Source: Mayamaea pseudoterrestris (taxonomy: Eukaryota > Bacillariophyta > Bacillariophyceae > Sellaphorales > Sellaphoraceae). Taken from it: a stretch of DNA of 64,000 nt. The translations under genes and the position numbers were made by a program. Shown here piece by piece: positions 38,993-49,705 of the stretch; within the stretch, counting starts at the first letter, position 1; the number at the start of each line of letters is the position of its first letter. The stretch covers positions 1,364,001-1,428,000 of the forward strand of contig BROI01000002.1 in the NCBI GenBank assembly GCA_027923505.1, written 5' to 3'. The notes under the pieces are model-generated. The model was not told where the DNA came from. It did no database searches and was given only the letters and a program-made list of their open reading frames with translations.

Positions 38993-39456
38993 GATTGCGT
39001 GTATTGTCAAAATATAATGAGTGGGGCTCGTATATGATAAGAGGAATGTGAAGGAAGCAGCAGCGATCGGATGGGATGAGCTTTGTGATCACATCAGCGA
39101 CAAGAAGATCGTCGGCCATCACGCTCTTCCAGCCACGCGATCGCGATGGTGTAATTCAAAACCGATGTGACGTCTCATCGCGCGTTTCTCGCGAGCCACG
39201 CGATGAAACCGAAACGGCTCTCGGTTAATCTTTGGCCTAACAACCAACCTCTACATATTAATCTTATGTAGAGCAGCAATAACAAGACGGGTTACTATTC
39301 AAACGAATATATAAAAGAGTTAGACTTTAAAAAGGAGATTGATCTGTTGGCTGAGGCTACAAGAACAATTGTAGATTCGATTGGAACGAACTGGATCCTT
39401 ACAACCGAGAGCAGCAGCCCCTCTTCCTCCGATCCTGCTCGCAACGAAGCTTTATC
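38993..39456. promoter_or_regulatory. Divergent intergenic region
   Basis: About 460 bases between the minus-strand plastid gene and the USP gene. ATATATAAAA at 39307-39316 is a likely TATA box for the USP gene, some 140 bases before its ATG. Several CGCGA-rich words lie at 39135-39210. Confidence 0.4.
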
Positions 39457-42400
39457 ATGAAAACGCATCTGTCACACATGATGCCCGTCTGGAAGGCCTG
39501 TGCCATTCTCGGCAAACCAACTGTCTCGGCGCTCGTGCAAAAGTTGTTGCTGCTTCGAGCTGACGACTACCAAGACGTTGACTTGCATCAGGAGTTACTT
39601 CTCCTGGTGAATGCGCTTTGCTACAATCCACTACTTTCTGAAAAGAATGCCGACGTACCGTTGGAAATTGTTCAAGCCTGCAAGCGCTGGACTAGTTTGA
39701 AGCAATTGTCGCTCGACAAGTACTCGGCGCTGCAGTTTTTGGTGCCGCCGATTGTCCAGCCCCAACCCGGGCCGTCGGGACATCAGGGATTGTTTGACTG
39801 CATTGTCTACGCTATTCAGAATCACTTGCTTACGTCGGGGTCTTCGTACCAGAATCATCATGACAAGGTGGCGGCGGGTGTTATCTTGGTGCCGGATGTG
39901 TTGATTTTGCTGGCGATTTGCAAGGATTATTATGACAGTAGGGAGTTGGGAAAGGTGACTGATATGACGGAAAATATAAAGGAGGAGGAAAGAGAAGAAG
40001 ATAAAGCTTGCGTAAAAGACAATAATCTGGAGTCAACGTCCATTCTCGATCGGACAGAGTCCTCGCCTAAGAAAGACAATGAAAATGCAGCAAGCTCTAC
40101 CATTTCACTCATGGCGCGACTAGCCTATCGCATTTACGACGCTTATCAAAAGAAGGGCAGTGTATCACGCGATACTGTTCATCGCTTTTTGACGGATATT
40201 TACGGCGAAAACTCCTACAAGCAACCTCGCGCTGAGGCACTGCTGGATATTATTTTTGACGATTCCGAGCATGCAGCTGGATGGCTTGGAGCAAACGTTG
40301 GCGAGGACAAGTTTTGTCGACGCGTCTTGGAAACAATGGATCCAAAGCGTCCGTATATACTTTTGGATTGGCTCGCCACGCTGGTTTGCCACATGATTCC
40401 GCCGGCGGAAACGCCAGAGTCAATCCAGGCGTATATGGAGACTCGAAACCGAAAACCCGTTCCACTCTGCGACGCGTACGCCTTGGCGGAGAATCGACTG
40501 TTTGAAATCAAGCGCAAGTTCCACTCCATGGTGCAAACGAGTACGCCAGTGATTCAAGGCGATCCCATGGAGTCGGTTGACGCCAATGAGGAGCAGCAGC
40601 AACCAAAATCGGCAATTACCAAAAAATCGTTTGTGGCGGCAGTTTCGAAAGAAAATGTTGACATGGGGCATGGAGGCTACTTGCCAGAGTCGATTGCAGA
40701 GCTAGTTTTTCGCGTTGGATGTCACGTGCAAAACAATTCGCAGACTGACGAGTCAAAGTCAGTATGGACACTCTACCACGTGCTAAAGTTTGGCTGCACA
40801 GCCGTGCGACTTAACACAACAGCGCCGGAGGATCGCGATTTGCCGCTGCTCCGCTTGCTCTTTGGCATGTTTCAATTAACTGGAAATGATGATATGGAAG
40901 ATGTTGATCGTACCGTTTTGACCAGAGTACAAATAGCCCGAATGGTTTTGCTGTTGGTCGAATATCTTGATTACCGGGCAAAGGCTGATGCTGCGGTCGA
41001 TATGGACGAGAGTGTCAAGACTAAGGAGTATCGTGTGGAGCTTCATGATAATGTTGAAGAGTCGCTTGTCGAGGCTGAAGCTGCAAAGCTATTAGGGCTC
41101 GTGCCTCCTGGTAGTAAAAAGGGCGAGGAATCGCTTTCGCTAGAAAGCATTGTCGATTATATAATGAAAGACTGTCTGGCGCAGGATCAAATGGTTTTTG
41201 ATGAGTTTTATTTATGGAAAATGAAAAAGGCGAAATCGTTTGTGGGGTTGAATTGTCTTGTGACTGAACTCCGACTTGTTGCATCCGTTATGCTCGGTGT
41301 GCCACCTTCTGAAGCGTCGATGGAAGGAATGATTATAGGGGAGCTTGAAGCTCGACACAAGGCAAGATTTCCGCAGACAGAAGTTTCGCGTCGTGGTCCT
41401 AGAGGCACTCTCTGGTATCTCATTGATAGCGGCTGGTTAAAGAACTGGGCCTCACTGATGACGGAAGTTGCGAACACTGTTGACGATCCAAAGGATGGAC
41501 GAGGCGATCCGGTAGCGGAGAGGGTGCGAGGTTTAAAGCGTATCAACAATCGACGACTGCTTATCGAAGGTGGAGGGTTAGAACTGCGGTCAGACATTCA
41601 GTGGAAGCACGATTATGAAATATTGCCACCACTGGCATGGTCGGCGCTTCACGCATGGTATGACGGAGGCCCGCAGATACATCGTTCTGTCGTTAAATAC
41701 CTACCAGGATCAGCGCCGCACCGAAACCAGACTCGTTATCCTACTGAGAACGAGCTCGAGTTGTATCCGTTTTTCGTAACTGTATTTCTTTGCGACGCGC
41801 CGTCACGAGGTGAAGCTCGCCCTTTTCAGCAGAACTACCAAGTCAGTCGAGTGAGCCCAGTCTTTATTATTCACCTTCAGTTGTGTCGAGAGCTTGAAGT
41901 CGATCCGAACAGGGCTAGGTTATGGTACCTTGAAAACGATCCAGAGTCGCAAGCTCCTCCAAATACATCAACGAAGGTGGAATCGAGAGAGAAATTACGA
42001 GGAGATTGGATTTTGGAAGGCGAGCTCAACATACTCGAGCAAAGAAAACGCCGGGGGAGACACAACAACGACGCTACACGGGGTATTCGGTTGTTGCTAG
42101 AGCTGAAGGACGACGAAACAGGTTTTTGGCCTCGCGGAATTGACGGTAGAGATTGGTTATTCAAGGAGAAATCGATTCATGGGCGCAATACTGATCTTGG
42201 CGACGGCATCGTCGGGCTCTATAACATGGGAAACAGCTGCTACATGAATGCAACAATCCAGTGCTTAAGTCACACCCCAATTTTTCGGGAGTATTTTACT
42301 TCACAAGCATATCTGCGAGACATTAATACTAAGAACCCGCTCGGTTTTGAAGGCAAGCTCGCCCATGTCACAGCTGTTCTTATCAACTCAATATGGAAAC

Positions 42401-44652
42401 GAATGAACCAAAGCGCACCGCACCAGCCAAAGCGCGTGAGTGCGCCTGGGTCGTATGCGTTGATAAACGCACCGTCACTGACGCCCAAAACTTTCAAGGA
42501 GTCTCTTGGCAAATTTAAGGAGGAGTTTGCTGGAAACGAGCAGCATGACGCAGAAGAGTTGATGAATTTCCTTCTTGACAAGCTTAACGAAGATTTGAAT
42601 CGAGTCATCGAAAAGCCTTACACTGAGCAGCCCGATTCAGACGGGCGTCCCGATAGCGAAGTGGCTGATATCTGGTGGGAAAATCACCTGAAGCGAGAGC
42701 TATCCATCATTGTCGCTCTCTTTACTGGGCAATATAAAAGTCTTCTTACTTGTCGGCAATGCAAATATGAGAGCGCAAGGTTTGAACCTTATTCGCTTCT
42801 TCAAGTCCCTCTTCCTGAAGACGATCATCATTATATTACGATGGTTGTTTATCCTCGAAAGGAAAATGTTCCGATTATGCGTTACAGTGCTCGGGTGCGA
42901 GCAGATGGAAGGCTACGTGACGTCCTCATTGCTCTCTCCAAGCTGTTACTCGCAGATGAAATTGCAACGAAGAATGACACGGCTGCTGGAGCAACAGATG
43001 GACCCTCGGATACGGAGATCATTGCTCGAGCTCAGGACCTTGCGATTGTTGATTTGCGGGATGGATGTATAGTAAAAATTGCTCCGAATTCATGGCTCTT
43101 ACTGGACCTGCAGAACAAGGAAACAGGAGAACTCCCTGTTTTTCAAGTATACGAACTTGATCCTCTAAGAGGAGCCAGTCTTGAGTATATGCAATCGCAA
43201 ATAGCCAGCAGCAAATCACCGCAGAAGCAGCTTCGACCGGACAGTGGCCAAATGGATTCAGAAATTATTAAACCAATGCCAGCAGAGGACGTCAAACCGA
43301 AATATGGTTTTTTGACAGTTGCGCAGCGACGTCCTGAAGTCTGCTCGCAAGAATTTCTGCATCCTTTCTCACAGCGAGTGTTTGGTACACCAATGCTGCT
43401 TCGTGTTGATAATTTGGACGATCGCACAGGGTCGGACCTGTATGATCTGGTAGCTAAAAGGTTACGAACTTATGTTCCCAAAGCAGCTCAGAAGTTTCTT
43501 TTTGATTCGACTCTTCGGACCGACAATGGGACAACTTCATTGCCTGGTCCGCACCGAACTCTACCTGATGCTGAGGATGTTGCCGGTGGACCAGTTCCGC
43601 GATATGGTTTTCGGTTGCGCCTCACAAGTCGCGATGGCCGTCAGTGCTGCAACTGTCAATGGTACGAATGTTGCATTGGTTGCACCATACCAGACAACAG
43701 CGAGAAGGGTATTGTCATGGACAGTGATAGCTTGGTAGTTGATTGGCACTTCGCAGTTGATATGGCCACTCTTGGCTTTGGTATGCGGTCAAGTCCATTG
43801 GATCCTATATCTCGTCAACCTGCATCGATGAAGCAAAAGCCGAAGCACATAAAAATCTTGAACCATCATTCCGTCGGTGTTGGATCGAAGAATCCTGGGC
43901 CGAGTGGTTCAATCACGCTTGGCGACTGTCTCGATGCCTTTGCTAAGGAAGAGCGTATCTCGGACACATACTGTTCGAAATGCAAGGACTTACGTGTCCA
44001 AACTAAACATATGAGCTTTTGGAAGGTTCCACCCATCTTAATTATTCAATTTAAACGCTTCCAGCACACTCCAACCATGCATCGGAAACTACGCGATCAC
44101 GTTGTATTTCCTGTCGAAGGTCTTGATCTCTCTCGCTTCATGTCCCCGCAGATTAAGCGTCAAGGGAACGGTTTAGAGTCATCGGCAGCTGTCAGCAATC
44201 TTCAGGGGAATGATCAAGAGTCACCAACTGTCACTGGCGACGACTTGGATAGTGAATTTGCAGCGCCTGCCGAGACTACCCCCGCTATCTCTCCACCTCT
44301 TATCGACTCCGCGTCTGATCTCAATAAAGACGACAGTCTATACGATTTGTATGGAGTAGTTCATCATCAGGGTGCAATGTCGACTGGCCACTACGTCGCA
44401 TCAATTAAATCGGAGCTGGACGGTCACTGGCGACTATTTAATGATGCGCAGATATACGAAATTCATGCCCGTGATGTTGTCGACTCGAGTGCTTACATTT
44501 TGTTTTACGTTCGTCGAGATGTTATCAAGGGAAAAACCTTGTCTGACTTTTGGAACGTTCGTGCAGAGGGCGAGGGCATCACCGAGGATGACTTGCAAAA
44601 CTTGTTAAAAGGAGCCGCCAAGGTCGGCGAAAAAAGCTGCACGATAAGTTAA
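39457..44652 (+). CDS. Ubiquitin-specific protease, USP32-like
   Basis: One uninterrupted exon of 1731 residues. The N-terminal third contains an EF-hand-like helical region (ARLAYRIYDAYQKKGSVSRD near residue 225). A DUSP domain follows near 650-770 (GTLWYLIDSGWLKNWASLM; LPPLAWSALHAWYDGGPQIH). The catalytic domain starts at about 920 with the Cys box GLYNMGNSCYMNATIQCLS. Zinc-binding cysteines occur in LTCRQCKYES and YCSKCKDLR. The His box is QGAMSTGHYVASI, followed by WRLFNDAQIYEI. An extra Cys cluster (CCNCQWYECCIGC) interrupts the fold. The C-terminus KSCTIS fits a CaaX box, so the protein may be prenylated and membrane-bound like human USP32. All three catalytic elements are present, so an active deubiquitinase is expected. 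Confidence 0.93.
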   Translation: MKTHLSHMMPVWKACAILGKPTVSALVQKLLLLRADDYQDVDLHQELLLLVNALCYNPLLSEKNADVPLEIVQACKRWTSLKQLSLDKYSALQFLVPPIVQPQPGPSGHQGLFDCIVYAIQNHLLTSGSSYQNHHDKVAAGVILVPDVLILLAICKDYYDSRELGKVTDMTENIKEEEREEDKACVKDNNLESTSILDRTESSPKKDNENAASSTISLMARLAYRIYDAYQKKGSVSRDTVHRFLTDIYGENSYKQPRAEALLDIIFDDSEHAAGWLGANVGEDKFCRRVLETMDPKRPYILLDWLATLVCHMIPPAETPESIQAYMETRNRKPVPLCDAYALAENRLFEIKRKFHSMVQTSTPVIQGDPMESVDANEEQQQPKSAITKKSFVAAVSKENVDMGHGGYLPESIAELVFRVGCHVQNNSQTDESKSVWTLYHVLKFGCTAVRLNTTAPEDRDLPLLRLLFGMFQLTGNDDMEDVDRTVLTRVQIARMVLLLVEYLDYRAKADAAVDMDESVKTKEYRVELHDNVEESLVEAEAAKLLGLVPPGSKKGEESLSLESIVDYIMKDCLAQDQMVFDEFYLWKMKKAKSFVGLNCLVTELRLVASVMLGVPPSEASMEGMIIGELEARHKARFPQTEVSRRGPRGTLWYLIDSGWLKNWASLMTEVANTVDDPKDGRGDPVAERVRGLKRINNRRLLIEGGGLELRSDIQWKHDYEILPPLAWSALHAWYDGGPQIHRSVVKYLPGSAPHRNQTRYPTENELELYPFFVTVFLCDAPSRGEARPFQQNYQVSRVSPVFIIHLQLCRELEVDPNRARLWYLENDPESQAPPNTSTKVESREKLRGDWILEGELNILEQRKRRGRHNNDATRGIRLLLELKDDETGFWPRGIDGRDWLFKEKSIHGRNTDLGDGIVGLYNMGNSCYMNATIQCLSHTPIFREYFTSQAYLRDINTKNPLGFEGKLAHVTAVLINSIWKRMNQSAPHQPKRVSAPGSYALINAPSLTPKTFKESLGKFKEEFAGNEQHDAEELMNFLLDKLNEDLNRVIEKPYTEQPDSDGRPDSEVADIWWENHLKRELSIIVALFTGQYKSLLTCRQCKYESARFEPYSLLQVPLPEDDHHYITMVVYPRKENVPIMRYSARVRADGRLRDVLIALSKLLLADEIATKNDTAAGATDGPSDTEIIARAQDLAIVDLRDGCIVKIAPNSWLLLDLQNKETGELPVFQVYELDPLRGASLEYMQSQIASSKSPQKQLRPDSGQMDSEIIKPMPAEDVKPKYGFLTVAQRRPEVCSQEFLHPFSQRVFGTPMLLRVDNLDDRTGSDLYDLVAKRLRTYVPKAAQKFLFDSTLRTDNGTTSLPGPHRTLPDAEDVAGGPVPRYGFRLRLTSRDGRQCCNCQWYECCIGCTIPDNSEKGIVMDSDSLVVDWHFAVDMATLGFGMRSSPLDPISRQPASMKQKPKHIKILNHHSVGVGSKNPGPSGSITLGDCLDAFAKEERISDTYCSKCKDLRVQTKHMSFWKVPPILIIQFKRFQHTPTMHRKLRDHVVFPVEGLDLSRFMSPQIKRQGNGLESSAAVSNLQGNDQESPTVTGDDLDSEFAAPAETTPAISPPLIDSASDLNKDDSLYDLYGVVHHQGAMSTGHYVASIKSELDGHWRLFNDAQIYEIHARDVVDSSAYILFYVRRDVIKGKTLSDFWNVRAEGEGITEDDLQNLLKGAAKVGEKSCTIS

Positions 44653-44945
44653 AATGTACAGCATACCTCTAGAGCTACAAACTACTCTCGAGTGCTGGTT
44701 ATCATCGTGTTACTCGTGCTCCCCTCATCACTCACAAACGAAATCGCTCATAAGATTACAACGTTCAATGCATAGCGAGCTTGCTGCGGTTGACTGTTCA
44801 CTCCGTCGCAAGTGTTGCATTGTCGTGCATTGCCAAATATTTGTACGCTTTAATAGTAGAATGATAATACAAGACATAAATTACACGAGCGAACTTTGTA
44901 GTCCACGCTTAAGCGACAGCGATTTGCAGTCATTTACTCTTCACA

Positions 44946-46267
44946 CTACCGACTCTCCGGCTTGGTTTCGATATCGTTCGCCTCATCCGCTTCGTAAATG
45001 ATTCGATTCAACTCCTCGGCGATAGCATTACCCATCACTTCCATACCTTGTTCCGTTGGATGCACAAAGTCTCGCATCAAACCTGGTATAATCTCCTGCG
45101 TCTGCTGTTTGTAGTGGTCGTTACCCATGCTTCCCAAGAACAAGTTTGCCGCATCAAAGTATATGAAATGCTTGTGCTTTTCGCAAAAGAGAGCCAACTC
45201 TCTATTAATGCGAACAATCGACGGCCACAGTAGAAACTCGTTGCGTGCCGCCTTGCGCGTATATTCCTCCGTGTGCGTCCGCCGAAAGAGCGAATGCACC
45301 GACGACCGTTCACTCAAACTGCCATCGGGTCGATTGGATCTTGGCAAAATACCTTGAATCACGACAATATCATCAGGATGTTGGTAACTAACTTCTTCCG
45401 CAGTTCGTAGAATGGCCAAGACGGTGGCTTCCTCGGAACATTCACCTCGCGCCAAATCGTTGGTGCCAATGAGTAGCCACCACACTTTGCTCGTCAAACC
45501 ACTGGGAAGCTCGCCGTGCTGCATGCGCCAAAGCAAGTTGGATGTCTGTATGCAGAACACAAAGTTTTAAAGATGTGTAGTCAGAAGACAAGTCAGTGGA
45601 CTGCCACCCTTGCAGCCAAGAGTAAACGCACCGAGTCACCCGATATTCCAAGCGCCAAACCTTCATACTGTCCGCCACCTTTCTTCGTAAACGTCTTTTC
45701 AAAATACTCCTTGATCATTGGTCCATTTGGATTCAAGGTAACAGGCAAGTTCATGAGCCTTCCATTCCAAACCTCCGTCACTTCATCACCAAGAAAAACA
45801 ACGTCCAAATCCTTGAATCGACTCTCATAGGCCAACACTTTGTTTGCTTCATGCGCTTGAGCCCACCCCTTCATTTCCGTCCGCGACACCGGATCGGTAA
45901 AGTCGTCGCACTTGCAGTCATCGTCGCCGCCAAAGAGGCACCAGTGGTCCATTTTGGCGGCGCGAAAGTTGTAGTGCGCGTCAATGGCGCTGTAGTCGTG
46001 CGACAGCTTGTGGCGGCGGTCGCGATGTGATGGCGATATTTCCACCAGTATTAATGTGAACATTAACAGAGTAGCGAAACATATGAATGCGGAGATTGCT
46101 GGATAGGCTTCCATGTAGAGTTTGAGTAGAGAGCAGCCAGTTTGGCACTTGTTGGATGCTGCGTAGTGAGATGATCGAACCGCTCGAGCAGCACTTGCTG
46201 CTGGACGAGGATGAAGCTCCTCCATTTCCAACGGGTCCATAGTACTAGATGCTGCTGCAAACGACAT
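44946..46267 (-). CDS. SGNH/GDSL-hydrolase-fold membrane protein, nucleophile missing
   Basis: Exons 46267-45632 and 45545-44946, phase-0 intron of 86 bases, 411 residues. An in-frame ATG at 46444 offers a longer start. One membrane segment (AFICFATLLMFTLILVEI, about 62-80) makes it a type II membrane protein. The SGNH blocks are recognisable: block I DVVFLGDEVTEVW, the joined LGISGDS-TSNLLWRM, block III LLIGTNDLARG, and block V DFVHPTEQG with the catalytic Asp/His pair. In block I the nucleophile serine of GDS is replaced by Glu. The relatives closest in style are PAF-acetylhydrolase-like lipases. Without the serine it is probably a non-catalytic binder. Confidence 0.8.
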
Positions 46268-46465
46268 TTTGCAGGTAAAGTCTTCAGTCCTTAAGCTGAC
46301 TGTCGTATCTACGTGACTGTAGTAGTCGGTGATCAAAAGGCTCGAGTTGTGCCAATTCGTCGCTTCGATGCTGCAGCGAAACCGGCCCGCATCGTTCCGG
46401 TACTCGAGTACCGGTGCGATAAGCTGCGTGTCCGAAGCTTGCATTCGAGCTCACAATGGGCTACA

Positions 46466-47557
46466 GGAGCGTCCGGTAAAATGACTTTTCGTCAAAAAAT
46501 GTCATACTGGCACTCAAGTTTCCGTTAAAGCTTCGAATATCCGTTGAAAGCCATGCCGGCGCGGCGCGCCAGCCCGTCCAGCTGTTTCGGAGTCTGCGAT
46601 TTGCTACTTTCAGACAATGTCTGAAAGTATCTTTCTGATTCAGACTATGTCTGAAAGTATCTTTCTGATTCAGACAATGTCTGAAAGTATCTTTCTGAAT
46701 CAGACAATGTCTGAAAGTAAGCTACTATCACGTTTAAAGTACTTTTTGCAGATTCAGTAAATATCAATAGTCACTACAGTCATTTATCATGCGCAGCCAT
46801 CCACGACGGTGAACTTTAGGCCTTCGACAACGCTCGTTGCCGTGCAAACGCTTACAAGCACTACCACTGTCAACTCAAGCTACAAAAAGCCAATTCTAAT
46901 AATTTCACCTTCAAAATAGACTAAATAAAATATGGCGATTGGATCTGTCAAGTTGGTTTGGTCGTGAGGGGCCTGTGGAGCTCGCGACGACACGATTTGT
47001 GTTCATGGGGCGCCAGGCGCCAGTTCCGCTTCATGCAGCCAACAGATCGTCCTTTTCCTGGGAAATCTTTACTATATTGCCAGGTTCCATGTGATTGAGC
47101 AAGCTTCTTGACACGAAATGCATTTATAACATGTAATGCAACAAGCTGTATGGCTGGTCAGTGCTTGTTGAAGGTGCCATGGTCGTCGTCGTCGAAAACT
47201 TGGTTGGCGGCAGTCATACCATCGAGACATTTTACAGGAAACAGCTGCCTCCACGACCAATCATGAGCCTCAAAAATATCATTGAGTTCGTTTTTTAGTC
47301 GCAGGCTTAATTAGCCAAAATCTGAAAGTATCTTTCATTTTCAGACAGTGTCTGAAAGTACATTTCTTATTAAGCCAATGTCTGAAAGTATCTTTCTGAT
47401 TCAGACAACGTCTGAAAGTAATTTTGGTGATCCGTTGGCGCGCAAGCATAGCCTGGATTTGCACGCGCGCATTTTCGCCAATCAAATCTTATCCACGACT
47501 AAAAATTAGAAACGGTGCGACATTTTTTGGCGAAAATGACGTTTTACCGGACGCTCC
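46466..47557. mobile_element. Non-autonomous DNA transposon (MITE-like) with terminal inverted repeats
   Basis: The ends 46466-46503 and 47519-47557 are inverted repeats: GGAGCGTCCGGTAAAA starts both, and the tips agree over 38-39 bases with a few differences. The repeats may extend about 10 bases further outward. No clear target-site duplication is visible. The 1.1-kb interior has no transposase frame. Just inside each end is an array of TCAGACAATGTCTGAAAGTA-type near-palindromes: 46607-46725 with four units, 47319-47425 with about four weaker units. It is inserted between the SGNH gene promoter and a methyltransferase gene. Superfamily cannot be assigned from termini alone. Confidence 0.75.
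46607..46725. repeat. Array of near-palindromic CTTTCAGACAATGTCTGAAAG units
   Basis: Four units of about 35 bases. Each contains CAGACAATGTCTG flanked by CTTTC/GAAAG arms, separated by TATCTTTCTGATT. It forms the left subterminal array of the transposon; a degenerate counterpart lies at 47319-47425. Confidence 0.8.
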
Positions 47558-47961
47558 AGAACCTACCGGTATATAGCAAGCATACAATTCGTCAATCGCA
47601 ATCTAAATGAGAGTGTGCACGTACGACGCAGCTATAAAGCTGACTCTCACACGCCGTCAAGTCGTAGCTATAGGGACAAACCATTGAATATAGCTGAAGA
47701 AAGTCGTTGCAACGCGTCGCTACCGTAGTTGGCTACCGGTACAGTACCGGTACATGGCCATAAATCTAAAAAGCCATCTCTCGGAATCGCATTATAGATA
47801 GTATAATGGTGCTGCTCCGATTCCGTTTATTGCTTTCTATCTGCTGTATGGAGAGCGGTACATCAGCAAATGCTGTTGTGCATTTCGGAGGAACAATACC
47901 AATTGGCAATTACCGATGCTTGGCAGTGTAAGTAAAAGGACCAAAGTATAAACACCATCCA
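47558..47961. other. Intergenic region with three TACCGGTA palindromes
   Basis: TACCGGTA at 47564, 47734 and 47745. A 41-codon frame 47806-47931 (MVLLRFRLLLSICCMESGTS start) looks like a signal peptide and ends over a GTAAGT donor-like site, but nothing downstream supports an exon. Confidence 0.4.
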
Positions 47962-48900
47962 TCACTTGTACGCCGCGATGAATACAAGTCTGTCTTCAAA
48001 GTGGATACATCCATTGTCATCCAGACGCTCCACTTCCGATTCGGCAATGAGTTTGCAAGCCTCTTGTAACTCTTGATCCGAAAAGTTGGAGAATGTACTC
48101 CAAAAGCGTTGCTTGATCATGCCCAGCCACCGATCCAGTGGAATGGAGCAGGGATATCCGTGGACGGACTGCTCCACCTTGGCGAAACCGGCAGTTACAA
48201 GCTCCTGCGTTAATAGTTCCGACGATGGTTGGTTCTTGGCCCACACATGTTTCGCTTCCGGCCATAGTGGATAGTCAATGTCTACTTGAGGCCGCGTAAT
48301 AACGAGTAGACTAGGCAAGTTGTTTTCGTTGCTGCTGCTGTCAGCTAGTGGATGCAAGCCTTGATATAGTCCGCGAAAAATCTCGATGCGATGGTCGGCA
48401 CTGTCAATGTGATGAATGACTTCCTTGAGCAAGACTTGGTGGTAGTTGCGCCTCCACCAGTAGTCGTTTTCGTTGGCCTTTTGCATGAATGTTTCGGCTG
48501 GTGCGCAGACAAACTCAAGCTGCTTACTAGTGCCTTCGCTGCTTTTAGCTTTTTCATCGGCAGCCGCCAAGAAGGGATCAACGACAATAGCCCTCGTTTG
48601 GGTGTCTTGTATAATCATTTTGGTAAAATTACCAGTTCCTCCACCAACATCCAACAATGTTCGCCGCAGGGGTTCCTGATGCAGTCCAAGCCGGTCTTGA
48701 ACCAATTTCGTAAGGTAGTTGGTGTAGGCTCCAGGTTCATAAAAGTAGGCATTTTCGTAGCTGTCGGTGGAGTGGGCTTCGTAGTGAGCCTTTGTTTGAA
48801 AACTACGACTTTTCATGCTGTTTAACGTAGTCAAGCCGAAAAGTTTATTACAGCTGGTAGCGAGCCGTCGTTGACTAAAGATGAGACGGCCAATGTTCAT
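47962..48900 (-). CDS. Class I SAM-dependent methyltransferase, probably mitochondrial
   Basis: 312 residues from ATG 48900; the open extension upstream is less likely because this start gives a typical mitochondrial presequence (MNIGRLIFSQRRLATS). The SAM site is LLDVGGGTGNFTKMI, with acidic motif II at AIVVDPFLAA. QVLLKEVIHHIDSADH fits the region lining the active site. The C-terminus is QSVHGYPCSIPLDRWLGMIK followed by FSDQELQEACKLI, the pattern of small-molecule methyltransferases. The substrate is unknown. It lies 124 bases from the divergent pterin dehydratase-like gene. Confidence 0.8.
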   Translation of the reverse strand: MNIGRLIFSQRRLATSCNKLFGLTTLNSMKSRSFQTKAHYEAHSTDSYENAYFYEPGAYTNYLTKLVQDRLGLHQEPLRRTLLDVGGGTGNFTKMIIQDTQTRAIVVDPFLAAADEKAKSSEGTSKQLEFVCAPAETFMQKANENDYWWRRNYHQVLLKEVIHHIDSADHRIEIFRGLYQGLHPLADSSSNENNLPSLLVITRPQVDIDYPLWPEAKHVWAKNQPSSELLTQELVTAGFAKVEQSVHGYPCSIPLDRWLGMIKQRFWSTFSNFSDQELQEACKLIAESEVERLDDNGCIHFEDRLVFIAAYK

Positions 48901-49024
48901 GGTGATGGCGAAGTTTCGAAATGACGGATGTGCATGCGTCCGTTTCGTCACGCCCGTTGGGTAACGCTACGACAAGTGTGACAGCCCGCGACGAGGAAAG
49001 CAAGCTTCTTCACACACATCAACC

Positions 49025-49705
49025 ATGAGACGAATCGTCGCTCGACAAGTGACTTCTCTTCACCATCATTATGCATGTTCATCTTTTCAAGGATCTCCTG
49101 CACATATAAATAGCAGGCGACCAGCTAACAAAAACTTGATTCGACCGTTCACAGCCGCGCGTAATGACGCAGCAGAACCGTCGTCGCAGCCTCGCACGAG
49201 CAGCAGAATCGACCCCACCGCCAAGCGACCAACCCAAAAGTGCGATCCCTACGGTCAAGGAGGTAAACCAATGTCAAGAGCGGAAGCAGAATCTTTCATG
49301 ACAACAATTAGCAGCGACTGGAAGCTCCAATTTGACAAAGATGTTCCCGTCGCCATCCATCGCAACTTTGTGCATGACGACTATATGAGCGGCGCAAAAT
49401 TCCTGCACAAGGTGGCGGCGATTGCGCAAGTCAATGCTCACTATCCAAGCCTTTCGCTGGATCGGCGCATTCATAAAAATTCGTGGAACGTCGTTTCTAG
49501 TGTTCAGTGCCATACGCAAGTGCTGCAAGGATTATCGGCGAATGATTTTCACTTGGCCATGGTATGTTGCCACAAGCAATTGCACAAGAAAAGACATGTA
49601 GAAACTTAGCTATCTCATCTTTTGCCTTGATATTCGCAGCTCATTGACGTGGAAGTGACTCGGCCTGAAACGCAGGGGTTATTGCTTCTGTCAGAAGAAG
49701 CTTAG
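49025..49705 (+). CDS. Pterin-4a-carbinolamine dehydratase-like protein
   Basis: Exons 49025-49561 and 49640-49705, phase-0 intron of 78 bases, 200 residues. A basic, Ser-rich N-terminus looks like a mitochondrial or plastid presequence. The PCD fold runs from about residue 88: WKLQFDKDVPVAIHRNFVHD, then FLHKVAAIAQVNAHYPSLSL, then WNVVSSVQCHTQVLQGLSAN and DFHLAM-LIDVEVTR across the splice. In the family the H-x2-3-HP motif binds the pterin; here it reads VNAHYP, so the first His of HHP is replaced by Ala. The family recycles tetrahydrobiopterin, and organellar versions are often linked to other functions. Confidence 0.8.

Noticed and set aside
46607-47425. Regularly spaced palindromic repeats resembling a CRISPR array
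   Set aside because: Spacers are nearly identical to one another, there are no cas genes, the genome is eukaryotic, and the arrays sit inside inverted terminal repeats.
47806-47931. Short signal-peptide-like frame (41 codons)
   Set aside because: It ends over a donor-like GTAAGT but no downstream exon on the plus strand could be found, and the minus-strand methyltransferase begins to overlap the continuation.
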